64,000 bases of DNA from Gymnorhina tibicen (GCA_013399875.1 VXAZ01007995.1:2459486-2523485), one strand, 5' to 3'; positions 48,001 through 61,438 are shown, counted from the stretch's first letter. Numbers and translations: made by a program. Notes: a model not told the origin generated them from the letters alone.

Positions 48001-50994
48001 ATGGGGTGGGCAGACACTGCTGCTCCTCTGCCAGCCCGTCTCCATGCGGGCACGAGATGAGGGACTAGGGAATGATGTGGAGAAGGCCCAGTTTTATGGA
48101 AGTGTCACATAGCAGTTGGCATTGCTGGAGGAGCACAGGGATGTACAGCAAGCACAGAACAAGCTTCCTTAGAGCTCAGCTGCTGGTGGAACCATTTAAT
48201 CCCAGGATTATTTTTGCTCAGATCTGTTGGGAATACTGGGGAAGTCTATCACTGACTTTCCTCCTAACCCAGCCAGCTTCCCACCAATTCATCCAACCTC
48301 AACACGAGTCGGTGATCAGAAACTTTTCTCCAGCAGAATTCCTGTCAGTATTGCTGCAGAAAGCTGCTCTTCCTCCATGCTTTGTGTTCACTGATAAAGA
48401 GACTTTGGCTCTGCATCCTGATCTGCATCGTCCCCTCTTTATTCTTGCATAGCTCTGTCTCCAGCAGTTGAGCAGAAGCCACCACCTGACCCAGGGTGTT
48501 AATAAGTGTCACCATCAGCAGGTCCTGGGGCAGGTGCAGACGTCAGGCACGGAGCCTCAGCTCCCCCTGTCCAAGGAGAGGCCGTGCCTGTCCCCCGTTC
48601 AGCCTGACCCCCTCCTGCTGTGCTTCCTGGGGACCACACGTGGCCCTGACCCCGGGCACAGGACAAGCTCCTCGCCATGTGCCCTGCCCTGGTGGCATCT
48701 CCTGATTCCTGAATGAGCTGTGAAATACTGTGTGTGTGCTTCCCGTGGATAATTAAAGGCGACACAGGTGGCGGTGCCTGCGATGCTTCCCGTAAGTCAC
48801 AGCACGTAACAGAAAATGAAGTGATAGTTTTAGGTGGTGGCACATGTAGCTTCAGGTGTTTGTTTAATATTCAGCGTTCATGCTCGGTGAGAGCTGGGAT
48901 GTGAGCTTTCAAATGTTGCTCCATGGCTGTGCATCACTGCACGTTTTTTTCTTGTTTTTCCTTTTCAGGGCCTGACAGATGGTGATGTTTAGATTAAAAG
49001 TAATTTCTTTATTAAGCCGACACCCGTGTTGTCAGTGATTTTTAACAGGAGCTTCATTTGTTGAAACAAGACGGTTGTGGAGCTAGAGTGTCTGAAAAGG
49101 ATGGAGGGCTTTAGAAAGACACCTAAGAGAAATCTGGTGTCTGAAGAGCAAGTAGTGATAGCCACACCCTGGGGCTGGCAAATCCAGCTTCTGTGTCTTT
49201 GGTGTTGTGAGTGAGACCTCAAAGGGCACCACAAACCCTTCCTTTCCAAAGCGCTCTGATTTTTACATTCCTGAACGAGGAAAAAGATGCAGAAATTAGC
49301 AATAGGAATTCTGGGCAGACTAAAAATAGGCTGTTTTCTTATACTGTTTTCCAGCCAGGAGTTTGGCGGTACTGACCGTGGATGTATTGTGTGAGATAGG
49401 TGCTAGAGGCAGCCTGTGCAAGGAGGAAAGGCCAGACCCCTCAAGTGTCCACCTTCTGTCTCAGAGATGGGCCAGCTTCTGACTCGTGGGCCTCCCGAGG
49501 AGGGATTAGAGCTTAAATCACGTCCCTTAACAAACAGGGGTCCCTGGTGGGGTTGTGGTGGGCAGGAGGTGGACAATCAGAGATGGGAACGGAGGTTTGC
49601 TGTCGGTCGGAGTGCAATCCAAGGCCTGTGGAGTAAGTGCCAGCCCATGGAGCTGTGGATATGGTCCCGTGGGTCACTTCTGCCGCCGGTTGGTTCCCTG
49701 CATTCCCATGTTCCTATCCAATAGTTGTCAGGTAGTTCCTGGGGGAAATCAAAATTCCCTGCAGGTCCTGTGGGCAGCAAGCAGTGTGGTTCCCTGTCAC
49801 AGGCAGTCTCCTGCCACAGCCTGGTCTGATGGCACAGGCTGTGGCTCTGGGCTGCCTTTGGGTTTCTGTACGAGGGAGGTGGGTACTCAGAGACTCTTCA
49901 GACTATTTGTAACATCAGACCCATTTTATGGGCTAAAAACACAGTACCCAGTCAGTTAGCTTGAAGTTTTCCATTCAGCACTGTGCTGTAGCATGGTCTT
50001 CTTGGGAATAAAAATGTCAGTCAAAGAAAACCAAATTTTAGTTCTGCCACTGAAAGCCATTCTTTTTTTTTTTCTTCTAAGTTCCTATGGGAAGGTAGAT
50101 AAACCTTCAAAAAATGAAAATGCACTCTCACTAAAATTATTCTGCTTTTGGGGTCACATTTTAATCAAAACCATACCTGCCTTCAGGAAAAAAAAAAGAA
50201 GTAAAACTGATTGAATTTAATAACTAAAGGAACATAAACTGTCTGCTTTGAAATGTATAATCTCACATGACATTTATTTCATAATGTGATCAAATCATAT
50301 ATGTTGTTATGGGGACAGTCTTTATTAAAAATGCCATTTATTTTAACAAGTGCAATAAAAAGAAACCCATACTTTTTTATTGTGGTAGAGGAAAAAATTG
50401 CTATTAGTCTGCTTTCAGCTAAATGAAAACATCTTTCAAGATTTGTTCAAAAATATTTAAATAAAGTGCTATGGAATTCATTCATTTGCTGCCTTCCAGC
50501 ATGAATTAAATTATCTTAAATACAATAAATGATATAGAAGAATTTGTTTTGGTTAGGAATATCCTTTGCTGATGAAGAATGAGATCATTTAAATATCACA
50601 TTTTAATATAGGGCTGTAATTATGTCATTGAAAGCCCAGTTTGATCTTGGTGAAGCACAGAGTGAGCTCTGCAGCTGCAGCCAGAGCTTCTGAAAGACAC
50701 CAGAGGGGAGCTGCAGGGACACGTCCCCGTTAAAAAGGGAGTGACTGGGAAACCATGGAGCACATCTGGTTTCTGTGAGGTGAAATGCATGGCCTGACCC
50801 CGTACAGGGAGTCAGGGTAGGGATGGATTCCTTACCCCATGCTGGTGAGGAGGAGGATGAGCACAGCTCTTGTTCTTCACAGGAGTTCACAGAGCAGGTG
50901 CCTCAGTGATGGGAGCACATAGTGCAGTGACAGCCAGATGTGGCCAGAGCATGGGGGTGATGCCTTAGGATTTAGCTTTTATATTTTCAGACCC
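45061..50994. other. Gene-free span
   Basis: Contains a 54-bp tandem duplication (45470-45577), an A run (about 46515-46530), a GC-rich but CpG-poor segment (about 48540-48700), and a very AT-rich conserved-looking stretch (about 49990-50640). No coding exon recognised. Confidence 0.55.
45470..45577. repeat. 54-bp tandem duplication, two copies
   Basis: Copies 45470-45523 and 45524-45577 both begin TATCTTTCCTTTTCATCTGA (20 identical bases) and then diverge moderately. There are no indels, so period 54 is exact. The minus strand reads SDEKER twice, but that frame has no other protein-like features. Confidence 0.9.
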
Positions 50995-51357
50995 TGTACT
51001 GGTTTAGTGTGTAACTCTAAACCTCCACATAACCTGTTAGCCCCTTTTAGACATAACAAATCCTCTCTGGGCCTGGACTCAAGGACACCTTGTTGTCCCA
51101 GGCCCGGAAATATGTAAACCAGTCCTCTGGAAAGGTGGAACAAACTTTGGGTAATGGCATCATTACCTGAAATTGTAATTGGAGAATTAACTCTGATATG
51201 CAAACAGACCAAACTTATAAAAGTGTGAAAAACCCGTGACCCGGCGTCCATTTTGAGTGTAGCCCTAGGGCTCTGTACCCATAGTGTGCCTTTATTGAAG
51301 GCCCTTCAATAAATACCTGCTTTTTTTCTCTTAATCTTGCCTAGCCTCTGTTTTCCA
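50995..51357 (+). mobile_element. LTR-like element (probable solo LTR of an endogenous retrovirus)
   Basis: Compact promoter-to-polyA layout: it starts TGTACTGGTTTAG, has a TATAAAA box at 51216-51222, AATAAA at 51308-51313 (92 bases on), then a T-rich segment and a CA end. This is the U3-R-U5 order of a retroviral LTR. The AATAAA lies in an 11-bp-arm hairpin (51291-51301 with 51303-51313). No primer-binding site or retroviral reading frame follows, so it would be solo. Ends are tentative; no clear target-site duplication was seen. Confidence 0.5.
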
Positions 51358-52702
51358 TGCCTCTGTTTCCAGGTAACCATTCCAAGGCATCAGGGGTGCT
51401 GCTTTGCTTGTGCTTCCCTCCACACTTCCCTGGAGCACAGTGTTTCCACCGTGGCTCCAGCCCGGTGGCTTTGTGCCCTGGCCTCCCTGCAGTCTGAATC
51501 CTCTCATTTCCCAGTCCCACGGTCCAAAACCCGTATCACAGTGTCTGGAACATCTGATCTGGAAGGTGAGGAAGGATGGGACCTGGTTAGCCCTCAGCTG
51601 GGAGAGCTCCCGGGAGTACTGGGGCTGGGATCCCTCCCCCTTGCCGCATCCAGCTGGCAGCTCTCGGTCTCTGCCCTGCAGACTGGCTCTTCTCTCCTTT
51701 TACCCCAGCCTGAATAACAGCAGAACTTGGGGAAATGTACAGTATTGCTTTATTACACCTGTCAGATTTGCAGATAAAAGTTAGGTGAAGATGGACTTCC
51801 ATTAATTAAAATTCCAGAAGCCAGACCAAAAGATAATAAATATAACTTCGGTTCTCTTTGGGAACAGTGCTCACCTGAAAACATTGAAGATACTCCTGTT
51901 CCCAACCTTGCTGGACTTTATTAGGAAGTGGGGCAGCACCATAATGGAATTAGACTTCATTCTCCACCTCACAAGTAAGAGTTGGGGCCCTAACGAGTCG
52001 ATAATTAGCCTAATGCCATGAGAAGCACTGAGAAGCTAAAATGTGTGTGGCAACTTAATGGGAGGAAGGGCCTTTGTTACAAGCTGGACAATGCAGTCTA
52101 ATGGTTCCTTTTGCTTTTCAAATTTTGTGGGGAAAAAAGCCCATCTCTATTAGTCATTATTTCTGCAGATTTTTGGTGCTTTTCCCTTAAGAAGCAAGGG
52201 CAAGACCTGGAAAAAGACATTCAGAGTCAGACAAAATTCCATTTGTGGTACGTGGAAAGCAGAAAATAATTTGTGGATGTGCTCTATCTGTGATATTTTC
52301 TTGCAGAACTATTTGAAGTTTCTAGCCATGGAACTTGCAGCTATACAGCTTGTAGCCGTATAGGTGTTAAAGAAAGGATCTCTCTACCCTGCCTGGTGAT
52401 CCCTTCTAAGTCATGTTATTTGGCCATTATTGACCTAAAGCACCCACAGACAACAGGCTGTTTCCCCCACCAAGGCTTCCCTGGCAATATATGCTTGTGT
52501 TTTGTTTGTTTATGTGGTTTTTTGCTTGTTTGGGGTTGTATTTTAGTTGTTTTGTGGCTGCTTTACCCGCTGTGGTGTTTATGCTGTCCCAAAGGCAATC
52601 AAGCTCAGCTTGACTTTCCACTGACTTCCTGGGACTTCTCTAGCCATGCCCTGTGAGGTTTGCTCTGACAGTCCCTGCAGTCTCCTGGAGCAAAGAGGAC
52701 AT
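51358..52702. other. Spacer between the two LTR-like elements
   Basis: 1345 bp. No retroviral gag/pol/env-like frame is present, so the flanking LTRs are not the two ends of one provirus (their orientations also differ). A C-rich stretch at 51390-51720 has overlapping frames without recognisable content. Confidence 0.6.
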
Positions 52703-53402
52703 TGTCAAAAATAAGGATGGACAACCCTCAAATTTTAAAAAAAATTGGGTTCATTACAGAAATTAATCAGGGAATGTACAAGCACAAAAAAAAATTTTAA
52801 CCAAAAACGCCGGGAACGCGGGATCAGAGACACTTTTGCCTGACCGGCGTCAGCCCAGAGCAGAGCTCTGTCGGCCCTGGGTGTATCTCAGCTGGTCTGA
52901 GGTACTGAGAATTTACCCAAGTCTCTGTAATAGAGATAGAGGCCAGCACCACCACCGGGCATCCAACCAAGGCTACTCCTATGGCTGAAAAAGCGAAATT
53001 CCTCTCGGGAATCTCTCCTTTATACCCCCCTAAATCCTCCCTAGACCGCCCACTGTCCGGCCCCCATGGCTTCCTGCGATTGGTCTCTTCATTGATGAGG
53101 TAATTTCCATCTGCCAATGGCTCGTGGCTAGGGTGGAGACAGTCCTTGGGTGATATCATACTGGGTTTTACGATGGGAAAAACCTCATTAATATTCCAGG
53201 TTGCCATGGAGCCGAGTTGCAGTCCAACGGTCTAGTTACTAAACATAGCATCTGGCTGCTCCAGAGGGGCAAAGTCTCCTTTAAAACTGAGCTTAAACTT
53301 GAACCAACTAGAGTCTAGCACAACCTTTAAAAATATAAAACAACCTTACAATTAATTTAAAACATTCCAAAACCCATTAAAATACACAAAATGGCTTCAA
53401 CA
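52703..53402 (-). mobile_element. LTR-like element, minus strand (probable solo LTR)
   Basis: On the minus strand it starts TGTTGAAGCCATTTTG (53402 downward) and ends TTTTTGACA (52703), the canonical TG...CA. It has a CCAAT box (complement of 53079-53083) about 55 bases before a TATAAAGG box (complement of 53017-53024), followed by a GC-rich leader. About 700 bp. The 127-codon minus-strand frame across it is a by-product. No AATAAA was found in the expected place and no target-site duplication is clear, so the exact ends and family are uncertain. Confidence 0.5.
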
Positions 53403-56400
53403 TTAGCAGGGGAAGAGGGAAAGGAGGTCCAACTTAATTGTATTACAAACAAATTGTGCTCTACTAGTGTAGAACTCAAAAGTAAAATCCAAATGACCTA
53501 AACAGTCAAATTATATTCCTGGAAAAGGTGAAAAAGTTGCCCCTACTCGAAAGGAAATTACAGACGGGCAAATAAATATGAGAATATAAATAAATAGCTT
53601 AAAACTGAAACATTAGGATTTTTAACGACTTATTTAACAATCAACTATATTTAACAATTAACCAGTCAACTGGATCATAATTAACTGGGTCACAGAACAT
53701 CATGCAAAAACCAATTATTTTAATTTCATATATGACAACATGGACTGACTTGATTCTTGGCAAAGAAATTAATTGTGGATGGCATTAGAGACTTCAGGAT
53801 GAAATGCTATAACCAAGCTTCTTTCTGAAGTACCCGAGAAAACGCTGAACCCAAATGTAGTTTGGGTCTGAAAGTCAATGAATAGTTAATGCAGTTCCAT
53901 GACAGCAAGTGATGTTTAGGTCAACAGTGTTCAACCAAACAAAAATGTAACTCTCTCATCTGAAAATCCAGCAGTTTAAGGATCAGTCTTAGCTAAGTAC
54001 AGCTCCCAGTGTTGTTTATTCTATACCTAACTAGCTTAGATCTGTTATAGGTGGAGAACTAGGTCTAGGTATGATAAACAAATTGGTGGTTGCATCCATG
54101 CCAGAGCTTTTCCTGTTTCTCATAAGGAAATAAGATTATTGGTCATCAGAGCGGCAGTATTTGCCGTATTTTATCTATATAAGTCTGTTTCAAGAAATAA
54201 AAGGCATGGTAGAAATACTCTTTGAAAGTATAAAACCACCAGTGATGCAGAGTGATGCCCTGGAGTGGAAGTGTTTTAAAGTGAATCACGGTTGTGGAAC
54301 TGGTTTACCTAAACTCATTGGAAATCAGCAGAGTGACAGACCCAGCACATTAGCGATGAAGGATTGCTCCGTGACGCCGTTCGAGGCACCAGGTTGGACT
54401 CTGTGCAATCATTTCCTTCTAAATTGGTTGTAGTCCCCTTTCAAATTGTCAGAGTAGTTTTCTTCTGCTTCGTTGCACTTGAGAAGCAGGTGGACAGCAA
54501 GCTGCTCGGGCTCGTTTGATCCACGCGCTGCTGTTCAATGGAGAGAGCAAATCAGACTGGAAGGGATTTCTGGTGTGGCTGTGCCGTGGCTGGATTAACA
54601 ACAGGGAACTGCTGCAACCCAGGCAGGAGGACATCTCTAATTCTGTGTTTCCTGGGGCATATTAAAGAAGACAGTGATAAATTTAGCTCCTCAATGCCAA
54701 GAATGGCAAGTGTCAGTGTGACACTGGAATGCAAAATGTATAAAGTCAGCCATCACTGTGTGAAACATCAATTTATTGGTTTTGGAGCACAGAGTGGTCT
54801 AGTTCTTGAAGTACAGGAGATTTCATTTGATCTAGCTCCCAAATCACTTTGGGAGTTTCCACAGGCCTGCTTTCCCATCAGCCATCCCTCAGGTTCCCCC
54901 ATCTGAGAAAGGGGGGGAAAGACCAACTTGGCAGGGCTGTGGGGCACAATTCACAGAAATCTGCAAAATCTTTTTGGTTTTTTGCATGCAGAATGAGGGG
55001 TGCACATGGCTTTTGTCAAGGTGTTCCAATACTCTCTTGCTGCACTGGGCAATAACACAAAAGATGCCAACTTGTTCTCCGTGTTTGTTTCCTACAGAGG
55101 TTCCTTTGCAAGGACGAGCGCTGGCTTATTTGAAAATTCACCTGAGGTTTAGGCCATAGGTTGTGAAACAAAATGAGAATGGAAAGAGAACATTTCTTGT
55201 CAAATGGATTTGTGTTCTCTCATAATGAGAAATCAGCATCCTGCAAAATGAATTTGCAGATAAATTCCTTGGAGCTGTTCCCTACCTTGATCCTAGTGAA
55301 AGCTTAGCCTGATCTAGGGAAAGGGCACCCAGGCAGTAATTTGAATAGCACCTCTGCAAAGCTTCTTTCATCATTGAGTCTTACAGGGCGCCTCAAAGTT
55401 ATGACATGAGCTGCACAAAGCATCCAGGCGCATCAAGTGTGGTCACGCAGAGTGAGTGGTGATATCTTTGGGGCTTTTCACTTGTCACTTGTCTCAGTGA
55501 CAGCCTCGGCGGAGAGTAAACTCTCCCTGCCTTTGAAGAACCTCACAGAAGCCATTGCTCCTGATGCAGCCAGATGCTGGAAAAGATGTGCACATCAGTG
55601 ATGGTCCTGTTTATCTCCTCTTTCTGTGCAGAAACTTGGCACAAAATGTTCCTTGAATGTCTCTGTCCTTTGTGAGACCATCAGACTGGGTTAACTTAAG
55701 TGCATATACGTAACTTGATTTTTTTTTGGCATACTGTGGATTTGTGCTGGTTTTTTCTCCCACATGTGGTTTGCCTGAGCAAGGCACGCTCAGTTAAGGA
55801 AAGCCCAGGCACTGCAAGGAACCCGGTGGGTTTGTACTCCCCAGCTCCAGTGCAAACTGCGTAATCATCTGATTCTGAATGTGCTTTCCTTAACGTTGTG
55901 CTTGGAGACTCACGTGTCTGCTGGAGGGCCAGGATGCAGAGTCTGGGGGAGCAGGGAGGGCAGCTCCATCAGCAGGAGCTGACACAATGACAGAGGAGGA
56001 AGAAACGACATGGCAGTATGGGGACAGGAAGCGGAGGCCAGGAGACTGGCACAGCACCTGCTGTGTTTGGAGATGAGAGGGAAGCATTTGCCTGTGTCAG
56101 GGGGGATCTTGTGCTTTCAGAGCAGACTGAGTTGCTCCTTGCTGGCTGCCTCACTGCCCAGCCCTGATGGCTCAGAGGCTGCCCTGAAACTGGAGAATGG
56201 AAAGAGCAGTGAAGAGAGGGTGGGCAGGACACAGCTCAAGTGCTCTTGGCAAGGAGGGAGTCGCCAGCTCTTCTACCACATTTTCTCCCAAGAGCCACAT
56301 GCTGGGGACACAGCTCTGGAGGAGAACCAGCAGCAGATCCATCCCTGGGCGAAGAGGTAACTGCAGGGAGCAAAGGAAAGGAGAGCGGTGAAAGGAAGGA

Positions 56401-57104
56401 GGAGGCGGAGTGTCCCCACAAACAGGGCTTATTGGGTTTACTGACGTGGGTTTGGAGAGTGTCCTGAGTACATGTGGAGCACAGCCCTGCCATGCTGCTG
56501 GTCCTTGACTCTGGTCTCTGTAAATTCCCCCTCCCTGCACGTGGACACCCAGCTGCTGCTGTGCCTGAGAGGCAGCACAGTGAGACCTGTAAACCCCGAG
56601 CCCAGGAGAGGCAGAGCTGGGCTGAGCCACGGCCTCAGGGCACGTCCTTTGTCCCTGTGCCCACAGCCCCAGGTGCCACTGGACACCATCACCAGTTCCC
56701 CAGGTGCAGCAGGGTGGACACCCAGATGGAAACAGGCACAGGAGCTTGGGGCTTGAAAAAGGATGCTCCAGCCCAGTTAATCTGAGTCCTGGCAGTGCTG
56801 AGTTAGGAAGCCTTCCACTGCTCTGCAGCACCAGGATTTTCTATGCTGTTTACTGCTGGTGGCCTTCCCCGGTGAGGCTTCCTTTCTCTGACACTTTATA
56901 CAAATATAAAATGTGGGAAAGAAACAAAATGACACATAATTCTTGACTCAGAATAGAATAGGGCTGGATTTTCTTTTAAAAATCCCTCTACCCACAGATC
57001 CTGTGAATTGCAATGGCACAAAATTGTTAAATTGCTTTACATTTGGGAAAACTCAGTTCATAAAAAATTGCTAACAATTTATTTTTGTACTACATGGTTG
57101 ACAT
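53403..57104. other. Gene-free span
   Basis: AT-rich to about 54150, then mixed. From about 55900 to 56750 it is GC-rich with long overlapping frames on both strands (up to 219 codons on the minus strand at 56172-56831), which I attribute to composition. No exon recognised. Confidence 0.55.
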
Positions 57105-57159
57105 CCTTCTCTCTCTCTCTTTCTCTCTCTCTTTTTCTCTTCTCCTCTCACTCTCTCTG
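57105..57159. repeat. CT/CTT microsatellite-like pyrimidine tract
   Basis: About 55 nearly pure C/T bases (CTCTCTCT...TTTTCTCTTCTCCTCTCACTCTCTCT) with a single A. Low complexity. Confidence 0.95.
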
Positions 57160-58239
57160 CTGGTTATATGCTGGGTTTTTTTCTCTGCATGTCTACTGAG
57201 ATTCCAAGAAAAACCCAAGTGTGTCATACAACATTGCTTTCTGATTTGCAAGTTAAATAGTTTACATAGGCAAAAATGTGGAGCAATTGGAATATTCCCT
57301 ACCCAAACACTTAGGGACTCAAACTGCACATTTTAGCCTGGCAGGCCTCCACTGATATTTTTAGCTCAAAAAAACCCATTCTGAAGTAACAAGGAAAGAC
57401 AGATCAGATCTAGGAAAAAAAAGAAAGTTAAGGCACTGTTGGACATGTTTTGTGAATGTTGCAGATTTGGTGTTAGTTTACACCTTGCCCTGTGTGCTCA
57501 GGAGTGCAGCACATGTAGTCTCTGAAAGTTGAGGCCCTTCTGAAATGCCTGTTCCCAAGATGGGGTTAGCCTTCTTGCTGATTGATTTAGTCTTTTGGAA
57601 ACAGGCAAACCATCAGGAGCTTTCTGCTCAGACAGATTAACATTCGTAGCCTGCTGGTTTTTAATTAAAAAAGCCATTTAAATACAAGGGTTGGGGCTTC
57701 TGCCAGCAACCATTAAAAATACTTGTTTTGTAATTATCCCCCAACCCCTTTTTCTATTTAATTCTTTCAATTTTTTTTTTTCCTTTTGTTTCTCTGAAGT
57801 CCTTGACAGATTGTCCCTGTTCCATCTACCTGCTCTTGTGGCATCATACCTCCCACCAAAGTTAGCAGCTGGCTGCAGACCTCATGCCAGCCCTGCTGCA
57901 AGCAGCTGGCAGGAGGTGTGGGAAGGATGTGTTCAACATCCGTTTTCCAGTGACTGAGTTTATCCTCTGCCTCCTGCTTGGAGGATTAGGGGCACAAGCC
58001 CGGCTTTGTCACCGCTGCGGGGACGGACCTCTGGGGCACGGTCCCACCAGGAATTCCCCCAGAGTAAACGTGGCACTGTTTGCACACTCAGGAAGGGGAT
58101 GTGCCAGGGGTGGGACAGACCCTGCGTGGAAACTTAAACAGGTCTTAGCTCATCTGCCAGGTAGTAAACATGGTTTAGCTGTGCTGTGTGTACCTCTGCT
58201 TGTGTCTCATGTGGAGACTGGCGTGTAGGAGTTATCCAG
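57160..58239. other. Gene-free span
   Basis: AT-rich at first, with a T run (about 57770-57781), then balanced. No coding exon or repeat family recognised. Confidence 0.55.
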
Positions 58240-58326
58240 ACAACCTTACCGAGGCTGGGCCTCTGTTCAAGGTGGTTTTCAGTTGATGGTCTTGAAGGTC
58301 TTTTCCAAACTTAATGATTCTCTGTA
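58240..58326 (+). mobile_element. CR1 retrotransposon 3' end
   Basis: It reads 'caaggtggttttcagttgatggtcttgaaggtcttttccaa' followed by 'acttaatgattctctg', the CR1 3' terminus. Short, 5'-truncated and diverged. The left edge is approximate. Confidence 0.75.
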
Positions 58327-61300
58327 GGGCTTGGCTGCATATTCTGTATCACTGGGTTCTACAACAACCCTGGCTTCCTCCAGGCATTACGCCTGTGCTA
58401 GATTTGTAGCTGTAGATATATTGTTGTTTGGGCATCTGTATGCTCACTGGAAAGGTGGTGACCAAAGGCATTAACCTGAGTGGTGGCTGCCTTTTGATTG
58501 CTTCTGAGGAGTTTACATCTAATGATTTTTTGTCTTCTCAAGTCTTGTTGGACTATGGCCTTGGGCTAGTGCAGAAACCCTGACCCCACAAAAGGAGGAT
58601 CATCATTCAGCAGCCTTGTTTGCACAGAACCTCTTATATTTTTACTGCTCTGGAGCAGTGTGTGGGGCCATATAAATCGATGGGGGAAAGAGACAATTCC
58701 TGTTTTGGCAGCTGACAGGTGACTGTCAAGTTCTCAGTTCATTTTCATTTACAGTAAGAGTCTCACTTGTGAAGTTTCAGTCTGTCCTGATCGTGTTTTG
58801 TCCCTTCTGATCCCTCAGCCCATTGCTATCTTCAGCTCCCTCTCCTCCCCCTGCCTCTGCAACCTCCTCAGAGGGTGTTTCATTACCCCCATGCACGTGC
58901 TTCAAACTGCTCAAACCTTGGAGGCAAGATTGTTTGTGGCTGGCTTGCCTTGGTGCTGCAAAATGGGGAGGGGAAGTTCAGGTTTGGTCACCCCTGGTAT
59001 AAACAAAAGGTGCCCCTCTTTGCTCCTGCCTTGGTCTCCTGGCTGTTGCAAGCTCCCTTTTCCTTCTGTTTTTTGCAGCCTTTTCGCTGCCTTTTCCTCC
59101 TCCCCGGCTGCAGTCCCCTGGTTTAGTGTTACTGGTTTGAAAACTGTGTGTGATGATAGTGCTTTTGACAAAATATTCTGCAGTTAGGAACAATTCCTTG
59201 GGGCGGCCTGCTGGTATTAGGCTGAAGGCCTAACCTCCTCCAGCAAATATTTAACACCAGAATGATCTCGGTTTCATCTGGCTGAAAACATCCCACTGTG
59301 GTCCTCGAATCACAAGAAATCTTTCCCCCGGTAAATTCAGACAGCTGTATTCTACACAGATTGATAGCCAAATAAAGGACCAGCCCCTCACCTGCTTTTA
59401 AATGCATACTTCTAGATTTTCCTTTAATTTCTGATGGCAGTTTTCAGTTGTATTCTCCAGATAAAAATGATCCACGTGCTATTTTACAAATATGCAAATG
59501 CCACTCTCATCTGACTTACAGACTGCACAAAAGCTTACTAAAAAGTGTTGGAGAAATATTAAGGCTTGTAAATGTCTCTATTCAAATCAGTGCTTAAAAT
59601 TATCTTCGATTTGTGTTGGAAATGCAGTAAGACTAGAGCAGAATACTTTTGAAATCCCACTTGAGGTGATTATGTAAGTTATATCTGCTATCCAGTGTAA
59701 AGTCCATGGACATCTTTTCATCCCAGGGGGGCTTTTTTTTGAAGCAGTATTTCCCTTGCCCTGGTAGGCCAGTGGTATCAAACACCACCTTGCACTTGCA
59801 GTGTAAATGTCAGTAAAATAACTTGTTAGAAAAACCCCAAACATTGATTTTTCTTGTTTGCATTTTCATTTGCTTTGACAGACACTAAGTGAAGGAGTGC
59901 AAACTCTTAGCCTGGGGGCTGCAGAGGCATTAGAGCAGCAGCAGGGAGGACTAAGCAAAGCAGGTGGCATTTACTTGGTCCCTGCTTGGTGCCAGGCTGG
60001 CAGGGAGCACTCGAGGGGAGCAGTGTGAGCAGACAGCTCTGCCTCCAGTGACTTCTTACAGTGGTCGCAGGAGAAGCTGCAGAGCAGGGGGAGGGATTCG
60101 CCTCAGTCTCGGACCAAAAGCGTTCATGGAGAGGCATCCTTCTTCCTGACCGAGCCAGCCAGGCTGCCGGGCCTCTCGCTAATTTGGGACCCTCGAGGTC
60201 CTGTGAAGGTTTCCCTGGGAAGGTGTCTTCCCACAGCACTCTCCAGCTCTCTCTGGCAAAGCCAAGGATACCAGCAACCTCCTTCCTCCCTCGATTTCCC
60301 TCTGCCTCCATGCAGACCCCTCTGGGAGAGCAGCTGGCCCATGGCAGGTCACCGCATCGGCCCGTGCCTGCCCACCCAGCCCGGGAGTGACAGCCTGTGC
60401 TTGGCTGGTGGCATCCAAACCACCAAACTATGACATTCCAGCAGTGTCCTGGGCTCTGCTCCCATCTCCAGAGAGTGGCCATTCCCACGCTAACCCAAAA
60501 GTTAACCAGTCACCTGCTGGTCGTGGACCTGCAAAATGCTATATAAACATGTGCAACCCTTGCTTCTTCAATACCCAGCGAGCAGGTTTTCTAAGTGACT
60601 CATTCCTGTGCCAGGCCAAGCTTTCTCGTGCCAAAGAGATGCAGAGCAGAAGTTTGCTCCTGTCCTAGCAGAGGTTAGTCCTGCTCTTGGTGTTATTGCA
60701 ACAAGGACTGAGATCTGTGTTTGGACAGCACAGGCCAGAAGTAACCAGACCGTGAAGTGGAGATTTTGACTCACGATTCAGAGTTTACAGAAGTAGCTGT
60801 GCCTGCCAGATCATACCTGTTTAAAGCAGCTGGAATGGGTCTTAAGGTTCTTTATTCTTAGTACTATTTTGCTGTCAGGAAACAGCCATGAAAGCCAATA
60901 GCAAAGCATGTGTCTGATCTCATCTCCTTTCAGAGCTGATTCTCAGATAGGATGAAGGCTTTTTGCTGCTTTTGGTTACTAGATAAGCTCACATGCTGAG
61001 AGCTCTAGGTGGATCTGAAGGATCAAACCCTGTTTATAATTCATCTGTGCTCAAGGTGAGGCTATGTGATAGAATTTCCATTTTTATAAGTTTGCTTTAA
61101 AAAAAAAAAAAAGAAAGAAAAGAAGAAATGGAAATACACCAAAGAGCTTTGTTCAAAGAGCCCCACCTTAGGAAATGGCAGAATGAAGTTGGTTTTGGTC
61201 TCTTTTCTGAACTCTTGCAGGATGGTGTTAATAACCTTCTTTTAATGTAGATTTTGAGCGTGCAATACATGCAGAGAGGGGAGTGTACTGTGTTTAACAT

Positions 61301-61438
61301 GTCTGTAAATGCCAGATCTTGCAAAGCACAAAAGTCAGACTTATGTGGGCTGACAATGGCTAAAAATCCTCTTATTTCTTTGTGTCATTTATATTTTGAA
61401 TCAGGGGGTTTGTACAGAATTCCAGACGTTTGTTGAAG
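58327..61438. other. Gene-free span
   Basis: No exon recognised. A GC-rich segment (about 59980-60440) gives frames on both strands (up to 193 codons on the minus strand at 59907-60488) with no recognisable content. A poly(A) run followed by AAAG repeats lies at about 61099-61126. Confidence 0.55.

Noticed and set aside
52824..53207. 127-codon minus-strand frame
   Set aside because: It lies inside the LTR-like element and crosses its CCAAT and TATA boxes, so it is not a retroviral gene.
56172..56831. 219-codon minus-strand frame
   Set aside because: GC-rich stretch with open frames on both strands at once; Pro/Ser/Gly/Leu-rich random-looking product, no splice or promoter support.
59907..60488. 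193-codon minus-strand frame
   Set aside because: Same reason: overlapping open frames on both strands of GC-rich DNA, no recognisable domain.
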